A stretch of DNA of 64,000 bases from Sordariomycetes sp. S80-01Y (GCA_037042185.1 JAXQJY010000023.1:1138827-1202826); one strand, 5' to 3'. Positions 35,754 through 48,080 are shown, counted from the stretch's first letter. Translations and numbers: made by a program. Notes: generated by a model not told the origin, from the sequence alone.

Positions 35754-37514
35754 TTATCGAAGCCAACTCCCGTCTTCCTTGAGTCCACCCTGTCCGGTGC
35801 CTGTTCCATGCGCCGGCAATTCAGTCCACAGTTCCTCCAGCTCCGCTTCAATAGCTGAGGCGACTGAAAATCCATGTTGGATACAATGCAAAAGCTTCAT
35901 AATTTCCTCTCTCCCAGAATCATCTCGTGTTCTTGAACCGGCAACTCTTAAAGGAAGTAGTGAAATAAGAGATGAGAGTGTCGTTTTGTGAACTGCAACA
36001 TGGGCTAACTCGAGTATCGTCCGGCAATGGACTTGAATGTCGGCCTCGCCCAGTGACGCGACTTCGAGGCCGAGAGAATTCCAAAACGAAATTTCATAAT
36101 CAAATATCCCGGACAAATAAATGCTCGTTGCAGCAAAAAACATGTGGCCTATGACCGTGCTGTCGTAGTCATTGACGGCTTTAATGCCAACAAGAGAGTT
36201 GCGGGGCCCAATATCGACTTGTGAAGATGTGGCCAGGTTTAAATGAAGTATTCGCCAGCGATCCAGAGATTGGCGGAGTTCAAACCCTTTCTGACTGAGA
36301 TCCACCCAGGTTGGTGTTGAGATGGAACTCGGACATGGTTGACCATAGATTAGCTCGCATACCCTAGCTTTGTTGTTAGCGTCACGGCCAGAGCTCGACC
36401 ACATTCGACTGTGAAAAGGTGTCCAGCGGAGGTTTCAGACTCACTGGGCTCTTAATCTTGAGCATGATAGCATAATGTCGAGAAGTAAATCTAAGGAATG
36501 GGAATTTCCAGGTCCTTCCGTGGTCCTGATCTTTGACGAGGCAGCCAGCCACTCCGGTGTTGCAAGGAAAGATTGTTCGTTAAAGAGCATTGACCTGCAA
36601 ACCTCGAAAATTCTAGCCTGTATGAAAAACTCCCGGTCTGGGCCAACGTGACATGCGGCTGGTCCTGTGGCTTCGAGCGCCTTGGTCGTCCCGTGGATGA
36701 TGTGCTGTCTCCATCCATCGCCGGTGGCGTCAACCATTAGCTTCACGCGTCAGCCGCTTTAATAGCATATCAGGTGTAATTGGGCAGGAACATGCCCTAC
36801 CTCGAATAATCCCAAGAAAAGTGTCGTCCAGAGCACCGCATGCCTGGAGTCCGCTCGAAGCTGGGTTGGGGCGGCGAGCTCAACTCTGAGTTTACATATA
36901 GACTTGGAGTAGTACTTCAAAGCAACGGATGTACCTGACAATTGACACGTAGTCGCAGGTTGATTGAGCTGGACCATCTGCAAACAGCCAAGAGAAGACA
37001 TGGCGTCGAGTAAATGCTCACTTGAGTGCAGACCTGCAAGACGCTGGACCTCGCCGCCGAGGGCTAAGCCATTGCCTGTGAAATTGTTTCGTAGACTAAA
37101 GATGTTAAAGAAGTGCAGACTTCGCAATCGAGGATCGAGAAGAGGGCCCAGTGAGACTGATGGTGCTTCCAATACATTTCGGCGGAGGAGCTTCTTTACA
37201 TCGGCTTTCTGGTCCAGAGCCCGGGAAAAACTCGCCATGGTCGCTGTCCGGCTTTTGCTCAAGAGTATGAGTTTCGCTTTCGAGTCGACCGAGGCGTACC
37301 TGCAGACCAGTTTGCGGCGTTCACAATGATCGCATGGAAATGTGTTCGAGCACTGATCGGTGTTTAGACATACGATATACGGAAAGCTCAACCGGGCGGA
37401 CGGGCGAACCTTGGTATGGCTTGCTGAGCATGGTACGCAACGTGATCGCTTCTTGCGGCGGTCGAATGGGCCAACCTGCATCGTCCCTGGGGAGCAGGGA
37501 CGTTCAGTCTTCAT
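35754..37514 (-). CDS. Zn(II)2Cys6 transcription factor
   Basis: Four exons (37410..37514, 36801..37352, 36445..36740, 35754..36408) give 535 residues. The first 57-nt intron is in frame and free of stops, but removing it brings the cysteines into a perfect C-x2-C-x6-C-x5-C-x2-C-x6-C (Cys26, 29, 36, 42, 45, 52), which proves the splice. A basic run (RRKKRSR) precedes it. The middle carries the LFLGLFELMVDATGDGWRQHI-like helix typical of the fungal regulators of this shape. The third intron is modelled as 36 nt, unusually short; a 51-nt alternative ending at 36394 is also in phase. It is divergent from the PAF-acetylhydrolase-like gene (774 bp apart), which may be its target; that is inference. 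Confidence 0.85.
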
Positions 37515-38288
37515 TTATGAGAAAATTTGAGGTCGAGTACGAAGAGCATGTTCGCAGCAGATATTCAATATCATATGCGTTGTTTATCGATGGAAGTGAT
37601 GTTTCTTAAAATCATCCGCAGGGTAAAAATAGGACCGTAGAACATGAGAGCAAGCTGTATCCGCCTGATTGTGTTTGGTGGCTCGGATGTGGAGCATGGG
37701 GCACGCTATGCTGCATATAGCAAGAATTGAGCGAAGCTAGCTGTTTTCAGAAGACCCTGAGGGACCTGGCTGTGCAAGTGGCTGAAGGCTGACGCGCATG
37801 CCACACTCATTTTCCCGAGGCTCAAAACAGCGCTTGGTCACGCAATGTGAAGATCTAACCTTGAAGTAGATACAATATAGCGACTTCTAAGTACGTTACA
37901 GCTATCGGCAAAAGCCCTTTTCCCGTAGCTAGACAGGCGTTGTGACAGCAAACGATCATTGGCTACTGCTTGATACAGACGAGCGTGGACCAAAGATTCC
38001 TCTGGCCTTAGTGCCCAAGTGCTCAAGCACGGCAGCCTTCCAAGATGAAAGTTGACAGACCACGCGGCCTCTCGCGCGTTGATCTCCATATCGGGAATGC
38101 CACCTAAAATGCCGTGTGAATGGGTATTTCCGATCTCTGAAGCTACTTTGACAGACCGGACCCAAGTATATAAACCACCGACAAGATTTCTATTCACTTC
38201 CCAACCCTGTTCGTAATTAACAACCCCCTTCATCATCTTCCACTAAGTCTCTCGCTCGATCCACAGCAGTCCGGCCTCAAAACGCAGT
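37515..38288. other. Divergent promoter region of Zn2Cys6 regulator and esterase
   Basis: No gene. A TATATAAA box at 38167-38174 lies ~115 bp before the esterase ATG. I see no clear inverted CGG pair. Confidence 0.5.
38167..38174 (+). promoter_or_regulatory. TATA box of PAF-acetylhydrolase-like gene
   Basis: TATATAAA about 115 bp upstream of the ATG at 38289. Confidence 0.5.
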
Positions 38289-39550
38289 ATGAAAGTATCT
38301 GTTCTCGCAACGCTCTGGGTTGGTGCCACTGCTATCGTGCTTCCGCCCCCCGAAGGACCCTACTCCGTGGCTATGAACGTTGGGTCGTTCACTGACACAA
38401 GTCGCATGGATCCCTTTGCCCCAGCCAACAATCCGCACCATCGCCATCTTATGCTCTCCCTGTTTTTGCCAATTGAAAAAAGCGCAGGTCATTGTTTGGT
38501 TTCCAAAACACCATACATGACCCCAGAAACTGCTTCGGCATACGGTAGCTTGGCTGTCTCCGCCGGCTTGGCAAATGACACGTTCACAGCTTTCGAATTT
38601 GAGTTATGCAATAGAACTTATCCGAGCAACGACAACAACAACAACAGCAACAACAATAAGCGTGCTGAATCGTTTCCTTTGGCTATATTCTCACCAGGTT
38701 ATGGTCATTCGCGGCTTCTTTACGGTGCTATGGCGAGGTCCTTGGCAAGCCGTGGATATGCTGTTGCCACGATTGACCACCCCTACGATGCAATAATCGT
38801 CGAGTTTCCGAACAAAGACATAATTCGGGCCGCGAATCTATCCGAAGATGAGTGTTCGTTGGAGAAGGCAGTGAAGGTAAGAAGGACAAGAAAAAGCTCC
38901 ACGTTGAATCTGGCATTGACTCTTCCTTGAAGGTTCGGGCGGCGGATATTTCGTTCCTTCTCGACCAGATGCATGATAAATCGACTCTTGCATCCTTGAC
39001 TTACGGGTTCTCGGGGAACATTGACCTCGATAACGTCGTCATTTATGGTCATTCTTTGGGTGGCAGCACGGCAGCCGAGTTAATGAGGAGCGATGGGCGT
39101 TTTCGCGGTGGGATCGACCTTGACGGCCGCCTTGTGAATCCTGTGAAGGACGACGGCATTCACAAACCCTTTCTCCTGGCAGGCCGACCTGGCCATCAAT
39201 TGGAGGATTCCACATGGAACGATTTCTGGCCGAAGATTCATTGCGCCAAAGCTCAATTGGCGGTCTCGGGAACCAAACACGGCTCATTCACCGATCTTCC
39301 ACGGCTTTTCGGCGCTTTGGGACTTCCAGAGGAGGCGAAAGACACACTCCAGTCGCAGCTTGGCGGCATTGCAGCCGACAGGCTAGACACAGTACGAGAT
39401 GGCATGTTGATGGCCTTTTTTGACCTTGCTCTGCGAGGTCGGTCTTCCCCTCTTCTCCATGTTGAACAGGACTTCTCCGAAGTATCAATGGATCGTGCTA
39501 ATCTGTCACTTAAGCCTTGCAAGGCTGGCCGATGTGGTCGTGGGAAATAG
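38289..39550 (+). CDS. Secreted PAF-acetylhydrolase-like alpha/beta hydrolase
   Basis: Two exons, 38289..38876 and 38933..39550 (56-nt intron, GTAAGA...TTGAAG), encode 401 residues. A signal peptide covers about residues 1-16. The conserved opening LPPPEGPYSV, the oxyanion-region FSPGYGHSRLLYG, IDHPYD and the nucleophile elbow YGHSLGGS (Ser237) place it with fungal PAF-AH/isoform-II-like esterases; the catalytic His is likely in GTKHGSFTDLP and the Asp in GGIDLDG. Known relatives hydrolyse short acyl or oxidised acyl chains on phospholipids or related esters. An Asn-rich insert (about residues 115-124) coded by an AAC-rich microsatellite sits in a surface loop. The regulator gene upstream is divergent. 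Confidence 0.87.
38627..38658 (+). repeat. AAC-rich microsatellite coding poly-Asn
   Basis: Tandem AAC with AGC and AAT interruptions inside the esterase exon; codes for an Asn-rich loop. The frame is kept through it. Confidence 0.8.
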
Positions 39551-40526
39551 GCAACCTCACTAAAGGTTGGGAGGGCTAGACCTATGTGTCAATCAGAGTG
39601 TATCTAGAGTTTTGATCATAGCCATAGCAAGAGTAATACGCGCCATCTAACATATTGATGGGTTGACGGCACTACACCACCGGTTACATCTCTCTGAAAG
39701 CGTCACACCCTCTTCCTGTCCATCGTCTTTCATCTTGGCTTGGCTTACACACGGGGTACGCATACGGAGACTGACACAAATGGGAGGCTGAGACGAACGA
39801 CCTGTGGCGGAGACATCATTGGCGCGGAAAACTCTTTGGGATGAAGTGGCCGAAGCCCTGCATCGGCAGTTCTCAGTGGCCCCCCTTGGGTGAAGCCTGA
39901 AGTCTCGATCGGGTAAAGCCCCCGCGAGCGCAACACATGTACCTCCCCTTGAAGCAGCCTCTGCCCTGGGGTGGAGACGGCTTTGAGTCTGGCACGTTGT
40001 CGATGCATAGGGGGCCGACAATATCCGGCGACGGCACGTGGCGGGGCAAATCAATAGTACCATGCGGATGACCCAGTTCGAAACCATTCCCGCATATACA
40101 CTTCCAACTGCCAGATTGGGAGGCAGCACAACCCACCGGCATTTCGCTAAGTTTGAGACGCAACTCAACCGAGCCAGCAGGAAAAGATCTCGACTCGGTC
40201 CGACGGAGCTAATGCACGTCACGCAGCCCTGGCAGTGCTAGATGCGGATCTGCGACTTAAACCCTAGACGATGAAGATGGTTATCTAGCCCCGCCTTTCA
40301 CATGGCAGGCGGGGTACGTCGCATCCGGTAGGCCACTACATAGGATGGACGACCGAGAACCGACAAGGGGTGAAACCCTTAGATTGCCAGCAGCGAAGGG
40401 TTTCAAGGAGTCTAATCGGTAGAGGCCTGGATTCCCAGCCCTTTGGTCAGAACCTGGCCCTGCGGGTATAAGACTGGGACATATGCCCCTTTTTGTCAAT
40501 GGATTTGTCAATGATTATTATCTGCA
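39551..40526. other. Intergenic region, no supported gene
   Basis: Short frames on both strands, none with a domain or splice support. It leads into the receptor gene at 40527. Confidence 0.45.
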
Positions 40527-41941
40527 ATGTTTCACTTAGTTGCCTTGCTAGTAGCACTTCTTCCCGTGGCAGTGTGTCAGGATGCTGCCGCGGCGTTGGC
40601 CTTGTATCCAGAATGTGCAGTCAGTAGCCTTTCCCACACAAGACTGGAGTTGACAATCATAGCGAGGTTGCATTATTGATAGCTTACTCGAGGGAATTTG
40701 TGCGGCAGACGATTTCAACTGCTTCCTCAACAACGAGCAGTTCCAAACCGCCGTGGCATCTTGCGTAAGCTCATCGTGCACCATTCCAGAGTCTTTGAGT
40801 ATGTCCACAGCCACAGTCCCATAAAAAGCAAAGCTAAGGGTTCAGCTGTACTTAATGCAACTGCAACTCTGTCCGACACTACTCCGCGAGATAAATCCCA
40901 CGCCCACGTGGTGCTCTCCATCGCCATGATCACGTTCGCGGCACACTTTGTCGGCATCCGAGCTGTCTACCGTGCCATTACGCGGAACGCCCTCTTCGTG
41001 GATGACTACTTGATTATCTTCTGCTTCATCTGCATGATCCCGTCTACCTACCTCGTGCTTGCCGGTACCATCAAGCATGGCCTCGGTAGAGACATCTGGA
41101 CGGTCCACCACGATGACATCAACTCGGTCCTAAAATACTTCTACAGTTCCGTCAGTCTATATTTCCTCGAGGGCGCCTTGATTAAGGTCAGCATTCTCCT
41201 ATTCTACCTCCGCATCTTTCCGGGCAAATTCACACGGCGTGTGCTGTGGAGCACAATCTGGTTCACTGCGGCCTGGGGTATCGTCTTCGTCATTGTCGGG
41301 TCCCTACAATGCCGGCCAATCTCATACTTCTGGACTCAGTGGGATGGAAAGCATGAGGGCCAGTGTGTCAACGGAAATAGGCTTGCGTGGGTTCACGCGG
41401 CCATCAACATCGCCCTCGATCTGTGGATGCTCGCCATCCCGATGTGGGAGCTGCAGCACTTGCAGTTGCACTGGAAGAAGAAGACCAGCGTTGCGGTCAT
41501 GTTTGGTCTCGGAACTTTGTAAGGACCTCCATCGCCCGGAAGGAAAAGACTAACGAGTATAGCGTGACAGTCATGAGTATCATGCGGCTACGAAGCCTCG
41601 TCACGTTTGGGACTTCACTTAATGTCACGTGGGATATGTATGGCGTCTCGTTCTGGTCAACGATAGAGATTAGTGTTGGGGTGGCGTGCGCGTGTCTGCC
41701 AACTGTCCGACTGCTCCTGGTCCGAATGTTCCCATCGTTGAAAGGAACCAGTCGTACACCGTACTACCAAAATGATATCGGATCCAGGGGGCGGAAGAGC
41801 GCTCACCAAAGAGGAAAGAGCTCGATGTCGACGATGCACTCGAAGAGTGCCCACCATAACTATGATGTGGTGGGAGAAAACGATAGCCTACGTCTTGTGC
41901 CATTAGCACACTTAAACGCACGAGGATACAGAGATGCATAG
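40527..41941 (+). CDS. CFEM-containing Pth11-like membrane receptor
   Basis: Four exons (40527..40619, 40693..40798, 40846..41518, 41563..41941) yield 416 residues. A signal peptide ([18 protein letters not shown]) is followed by a Cys-containing extracellular segment with CFEM hallmarks ([20 protein letters not shown]), then seven hydrophobic helices of the fungal rhodopsin-like type ([46 protein letters not shown]) and a Ser/His-rich cytosolic tail. Such receptors sense surface or host cues and act through G protein/cAMP signalling. The first intron is uncertain: the modelled acceptor (40692) keeps the frame but leaves only five of the usual eight CFEM cysteines; no other acceptor restores them in frame. 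Either the CFEM is degenerate or an indel is present. Confidence 0.82.
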
Positions 41942-43054
41942 CGAAAATAAAACTAGCCATCATACGTATTCTGGGCCATGGCCAAAATATGCAGCTACGC
42001 TAATAATAACCATTGACCTAAATCTGCCCGTATCTCTAGATTCGCGAGCACCTTGCCGATGATTACAACCTGTCATAATGCCCCATCACCCTCGAAAGTA
42101 TCTTCTGGATCCGCAGCGACGTGTCAATGAACCAGACGGTGATTCGTGGGTAAATATAAACAAAGCAGCCCAGATAGTATAGGTAGCGAAACCTGTTCTG
42201 CATGCTAAGAAGATTTCAAAGAGTCAGTGGCTCTACCCACCAATATAAGGACAGTCTTAGCTATTCGCTCGTTCTGGGTTATTATATACAGGATAGAAGA
42301 TTATAACTTCTATTCCGTATTCGCCAAGACGGAACTTTAGAAATCGGCGGACCTAACATTATCGAGCAGATACTAGCCTAATGCACGGTATCCCCTAAGC
42401 GACCGTTCTATGTAAATGCCGCCTACGGTATAATATAACTTCATTACCTTAAATTAGTCGCGTCACGAGTATAGTAGTTTACTCTTCTAAGCGTTATCGA
42501 GATAACAGTGTTTAGTTTAAGCTCAAGATATCACGTTATTGACTAAGTTAAGTTCGTATAATTTGTGTATCGATCGTTATGTAGGTCCCGAAGACGAGTG
42601 TGACGTTATCTTTAAAGAAAGCCCGTAAAAAGGGCTTAACGCATTCGCCGGCAACCCGCGAATTCGCGAAGTACTACAGTGTTGAGGGGTATTCGCTAGT
42701 CTAAGCTTCTGGTCTCTCCCCACACCCATGTCTTAGAGAATTTCAAGGGAGCGGGTCTTCAGAGATAAAGCGGCTACCCGATAAGGCAACCAAAACACAA
42801 GCTCTGCAGCGTGACGGGACTTTGAAGCCAATGAGAAGTCGTCATGTAAACCCAAGCCTTCAAATGATAACTTTGAATGGCTGGATTTTCCGAGCACATC
42901 CAAAGAAGAAACATACAAATACTAACTCTGACACTCTAGCTGCTTGATCTTCAAACATAACTTCGTAAAATTTCCTCTAGAGATCGACAGACGGGACCAA
43001 GAACCACTTGCAGGCTAAAACGACGCTCGGACAATCAGGTCTGCCTGGACGATT
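41942..43054. other. Intergenic region with eroded, TpA-rich repeat debris
   Basis: About 42250-42600 is rich in CTA/TAG/TAT words with scattered CG and no open frames, like an old RIP-mutated transposon piece. The last ~350 bp before 43055 are ordinary promoter sequence. Confidence 0.4.
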
Positions 43055-44526
43055 ATGACTACGCAACCTATACTTCTGGAAGCGCGGCGACCTGAGCCAC
43101 AGCCGGAGAATGAGCACACGTGTGGCAGGGGTGCTACACCAATTTATGATTCTTTTCAAAGAAACTCAGGCTCCCTCAGACCGAGGAGTGAGCATCAAGG
43201 GGAGTTCTTCCTCTCTCCTGCCGATGGTGGAAAAGATGCATGGCTGTTTTTGGCTTCTAGCTTCCTTATAGAAGCTTTAGTATGGGGTAGGTTACTAAAC
43301 ATGCTGTCTATGACGCTCAGGTTGATTTTGATCATTGGGTTCCAGGGTTCCCTTTCGCATTCGGCATCTTCCAAGATTACTATAGTCGACATGAAGACTT
43401 CTTCGAGTCCGCTGGTATCAGCGCGATCGGAACAACGGCCCTGGGGATTATGTATTTGGGAATGCCATTTGTTATGGCAATCCTTCGGCTTTATCCTCGC
43501 GTCGCTCGTTGGTCACCCCTCGCTGGTTTGGTCATTATGTGCGTCTCTCTGGCGGCCAGTTCTTTCTCGACCTCTACTTGGCATCTTATCCTTACACAAG
43601 GTGTTATGTATGCAATCGGAGGGTCTTTTGGATATAATCCGTGTCTTTTGTATATGTCCGAATGGTTTGTCCGCCGGAGAGGTCTTGCCTACGGCGTCAT
43701 GTGGGCCGGCACTGGAATAGGCGGCTTTGTGTTTCCGCTCCTCTTTCAATGGCTTCTCGGCCAGTATGGATTCCGCACAACGCTGCGCATCTGGTCAGTG
43801 GGACTCTTCATACCTGTGGTGGCACTTGCCTACTTCATCAAGCCTCGACTACCCGTTTCCACGAGCGTCCACATCAGACCCAACCACCTAGGCTTTGTGG
43901 TGCAGCCGACGTTCTTGACCTTCATGGTACCGACTATGATCGAATCCATGGGTTACTTTCTACCGACTATCTATTTGCCGACGTACGCCCGTTCTGTTCT
44001 TGGAGCCGGATCGTTTACTTCAGCGCTTCCAGTCATTCTTATCAACGTGTCGTCCACTATCGGCGTCGTCTTTATTGGAACGTTGGCAGATAGGGCCCAC
44101 GCTACCACTTGTATTATGACTTCTACGATTGGAGCTGTCGTGGGGGTCTGCTTTCTTTGGGGATTTTCTGTCAACCTCCCATTACTATACGTGTTTTCCA
44201 TTACGTACGGCTTCTTTGCCGGCTCATACGTTGCGGCTTGGCCAAGAATTATGAGCCATGTCGCGAACGCAGTGCAGGCTCGTGTCGAGTCACAGGGCAC
44301 AACGACTTCCATGGACCCAATCATGGTTATTGCCTTTCTTTCTGCATCGAGGGGGCTAGGAAACATTCTTTCTGGGCCATTAAGTGAGGCTTTAGTTCGA
44401 GGATTGCCATGGAAAGGGAATAGCATTGGTGGGTGGGGCAGTGGTTATGGTCCACTGATTGCTTTTACGGGTGGGACAGCAGCGGTCGGAGGTATGTCCA
44501 TCTTTTGGAGGAAGCAATTAGTTTAG
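43055..44526 (+). CDS. MFS monocarboxylate-type permease
   Basis: Exons 43055..43286 and 43346..44526 (59-nt intron, GTAGGT...TTCCAG) give 470 residues. After a ~60-residue hydrophilic N-terminus, TM1 (WLFLASSFLIEALVWG) runs over the splice site into GFPFAFGIFQDYY, the signature start of fungal monocarboxylate-porter-like proteins. About 12 helices follow, with EWFVRRRGLAYGVMWAGTGIGG between TM4 and TM5 and a cytosolic loop before TM7. The substrate is probably a small carboxylate or an unrelated secondary metabolite; sequence alone does not tell. It has no obvious pathway partner nearby. Confidence 0.88.
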
Positions 44527-45510
44527 ACAAGTGGTGAAAGGCTCCGGGACTGAGTAGGATGTCACTGGTGCTTGAGTCGAAACCTATGGGTGTGATTGCT
44601 TCTGGGGTTTGGCTCTGCAGGTAGAGCTCGCAGTTCTATAAGTATGAAAAGCCATGGAATTTGTATCTTTAGGGTAGCCTAGCCGATACGAGAGCGTGCT
44701 CCGATAGAACGCACGATAAAAACGGGCCAGTAATTAGCTTTCGCTGCCATATTAAATTAATATGGCATACGGAATTCATTTTTAGAGATGCTGCCGATGA
44801 TCTAAGTCTCGGGTTTAGAGGCCCTAGTATAATATCAAATAGGACTCCTCTACATGAAAGATGAACTTGGTATTCCCAGTTTCGATGAAATAGTTGGTCG
44901 TTTAACGCGGCCTCTCTCTCGCCGTTCTAGTCTAGCCACACTCTTTCAGAATTTGGGAACCTGGTAGAGACGGCTTATGCTTCGTCCGGAATCTCTGTGA
45001 TTGCCGACACTGGTTGGTCTTCTAATGTAGCGGAGAATGCCGCCTTTAACTTCACTTCTACCAATTTATCTATGTCTCGCTAAGCTTAAATGAAGACAGA
45101 ATCTTCTATGAACTTGGCAGAATGACGTTGGCAATCTGTAACACTGTACAATAATTTTGATTGTTGTGTTTGATCTAAAACACCGTAAGTAGTATTCATG
45201 ATTGACTTCAGCGAAGCATCTTTTGATCATCCGCTCGAGTAAATGCCAGTGGGTTACATAACGACTAGCGCGATGGTTTCGCGGAAGGCTCGTAGATACG
45301 TGTGGCTTAGACTCGTCTTCGAAAAAAGGGGTCAAGGTTGCTTGGGTCATTGGTTATATGAATTTTCAAAGCACCAAAGATAGCAAGTACATTACATATG
45401 CCAAGCTGCCATATTTAGGCGTCTCACTAATAAAACGACCCTGCTGGCAAACACTATGGTATAACAATGGCATATGAATATTTGGGTCTTATATGATTGA
45501 GCTTGCCTAC
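44527..45510. other. AT-rich intergenic region
   Basis: No gene. The stretch about 44640-45060 is TpA-rich with short mirrored words (for example around 44748-44765, ATATTAAATTAATAT) and may be RIP-eroded repeat. Confidence 0.4.
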
Positions 45511-46118
45511 TTAGTTTGAATCCTTAATCGTGATATCGGCGAAGCCTATGACTTGCGTTAGCACCTTGAGATAAGCGTGGGGTGGGTTACTCACATCGGA
45601 ACGTCTCCATGCCTGTGTCGGCAGACAACACATCACCGCACTGGTATTCTTGAGGATCTGGAACGCGCTCGCACGAGCCGAGCGAAGTCATGTCGGTATC
45701 ATATAGGCCGTAACTACCAGAAGCCTCATCCTTGTACAAGGCTATCATGCGTCAGTGATGTGCTGAGCTGAAGATGTGTTTGCTTACTCATGTGCATCTT
45801 CTCGTGGGGACCCAAGAATATATTGTCGTTGTCGTCGTTGATTTCGAAGCGTGTGATGTCCCAGTCAGGAATGGCCTTCGATATGTCGCAGCCATCACAT
45901 GCAAAACCTCCGTTGGATGCGTCGTTTTCGTACCCACTGGTGACCCCGATTGAGTGCACCACATCATCGCAAGAGGGGGGATTGTTGAAGAAAGTGCTGG
46001 TCACTGTGAGTGCAGGATCAGGAAACTGGTTCTCTGATGATGCGAATATGCTAAAGTCCGCTGCGGCAGGATGCACCGCTAGGAGTGTGGCAGCAATGGT
46101 TCCAGTGGTGAAGTACAT
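45511..46118 (-). CDS. Small secreted cysteine-containing protein, effector candidate
   Basis: Three exons (45788..46118, 45595..45741, 45511..45545; introns of 46 and 49 nt with CTGAC/CTAAC branch points) encode 170 residues ending FADITIKDSN. Signal peptide: MYFTTGTIAATLLAVHPAAA. The mature chain is acidic, with six cysteines (NPPSCDD, GFACDGCD, GSCE, YQCG, FRCF), suiting three disulphides. No known domain. Small size, secretion, cysteines and a repeat-rich neighbourhood fit a candidate effector or a defence/necrosis-related secreted protein, but function is unknown. Confidence 0.78.
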
Positions 46119-47534
46119 GTTGCGATCGTCTATGGATGAGATGCTTGCTGTTTGGTATTGACTGTTGAATGAGGCTCAGGGCAAGGTTAGTGTCAAGAGC
46201 GAAAGACAATGAGAGATGGTAGGCTTTAAATACTTTAAACTCGGGCGAAGGTGCGTAGTACCTGAATGTCATTCTATGCCGGTCGATCACACGTGTGAGC
46301 AATCGTCATACGCGAATACCCTACGTCACAATGTCTCGCATCTCGCATCGCGAAGAAGTCAAGGGGTATTCTCCGCGCTGACGGTCGTGTTTGATCAGCT
46401 CGGAGATGTCCCAAAATATCGTAGTATGGGATTCAAAGGATCGTGCAGGAACTGGCTGTGGTCCAATCGTAACACGTTGTTGGTCGCCGACCTTGCGGAA
46501 TAGGCACAAACTAGTGAGCTAGCACTAGCCAATCGGTTGACAGCTCCGATCGCGATCCGACGACGGCGATAGAATTAGCCCGTACGTGAGACGACAAGGT
46601 CCGGATCGACGGCAAAGGGGAACAAAGTATTTCGTAGGAAAATATACAAGAAAGAAGACCGGTCAACCGTATGATCACGAGGGATACCAAGGTCGAGCTC
46701 GGCATCAATGAAAACGATGATCAGATCAGTGGTTCAAGAATAGACCTAGCCTCGCACAGATTAAACGTCAGATTAGAAAGATGCATAAGTTTTTAGGAAG
46801 GTCCATGTTGACTGAGGTTGGGCGCTTTCGCCGAGCTGTCGGCACTACCTCATTTGAAGGAATGTGGCCACGGCCCAGACTCAGATGATCGGCATTCAGT
46901 GAACAAGGAGATCTGTGGAAGACACTTGCTGTCTCACGTGAAAACGTCATTGCCTCAGCCGGTTCAGGAGTCAGTGCGGCCATGATCCGTGTGAAATACT
47001 GCTCTTCTAGACTTCTATACTGATAGCTTGCGGAGATGACTGCAATGCACACAGTGCCCAGACAAACAGTCGCACGCATGGAAAGATAGACGAGGTGGCC
47101 GCTGGTACTCGTGACTATCCAATCCTGCAGGACCTCTTTTTTATCGTGAATCTGTGTGAGGAAATGAAGCAGACGACGTGTTGAGCATCACGGTCTTGAT
47201 TCTGGTAGAAAAGCCCCAATGCTTCCGAAAGTGGCTGCATTGGAGCGACTATTTTCAATAAATCGGGATGTCTATGGTGTATTGAAAAGTTGCTGTTGGA
47301 GAAGAGCCCAAAATCCGACAAATCCTCGAGAGCGATACCCGCAACAAGCCAGCCGAGTACATCATCACAACTAGAGACGTCTTGCCCGATGCGGCTGCCT
47401 TTATCACGACGCTTCGTGAACCAGAAGAACTTCGATCGACTCTTTCCACCACCATGATTAGCCGCTGGGACGGCCAATCTATCCAGTCGAAGCTACAAGA
47501 GGACGGCCTAGATAGATGAATAGATTGATAATAG
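46119..47534. other. Intergenic region, no convincing gene
   Basis: Minus-strand frames at 46768-47079 and 47115-47548 reach 100-120 codons but overlap in several frames without domain or splice support. They could be gene relics beside the phosphoribosyltransferase pseudogene. Confidence 0.35.
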
Positions 47535-48080
47535 CTATTTCGAGCCATCAGAGATATGCCCAGGGGCCTTGATGCTAATATCTTTAAGACCTATTCCAAC
47601 TTTGCCCACAAGCGGCAGGACCGCACAAAGTGTCTTCCCTGTGCCAAGCACATCATCAACCACCACTACTAACGCTCCTCTGGTGATTGGCCCATCTTTA
47701 TCTTCCTCTCCCTTGCATCGTTGGATGCTAAAGACAGGATATGCGACGAGGACTTGGTAGCTGAGATGGTTAGTGGGAAAAGCTTACCGGCTTCATCAAC
47801 TAGCGCCAATGGCACGACGAGCCGCGGCGCTGACCCTAAGACAGCTGCTGCGACTCCTTCGCCAGTAATCTCGAGAACCTTTGTCCGCGTAGCTCGTTTC
47901 TGCGTCGTAATTAAAGTCTCCTCTAAGGGTTCTGACTTTTTAGGGTCTATGGCAACTACCCTGCGGCAGCCACCCAGGCCTGTGGTGGAGTTCGTCAGTA
48001 GCGCCCATATCTTCTTCTGTAGCCTTAGATAGCTATAGTTATCGTTGTATTCGGTTACATTTATCTCTCCATAGACTTTT
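47535..48080 (-). pseudogene. Frameshifted phosphoribosyltransferase-like relic
   Basis: The minus strand codes in one frame (48080 to about 47670) for a stretch including VVAIDPKK, GEGVAAAVLG and PLALVDEAGKLFPLTIS, then, after a shift of frame near 47670-47700, for GALVVVVDDVLGTGKT, the PRPP-binding loop of type-I phosphoribosyltransferases (adenine phosphoribosyltransferase-like), ending at a stop at 47535. No intron with usual signals repairs the shift, no start codon precedes the open part (stops TGA/TAA/TAA lie just upstream), and the C-terminal region after KDISI is short and unlike the family. So I call it a degraded copy. Purine salvage would have been the role. Confidence 0.65.

Noticed and set aside
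39647-40222. 191-codon minus-strand frame
   Set aside because: Overlapped by several other frames, no domain, signal peptide or splice support; composition resembles non-coding.
47115-47548. Overlapping minus-strand frames with a GKTS-like string
   Set aside because: The string lacks the flanking residues of a P-loop, and two frames overlap without a resolvable gene.
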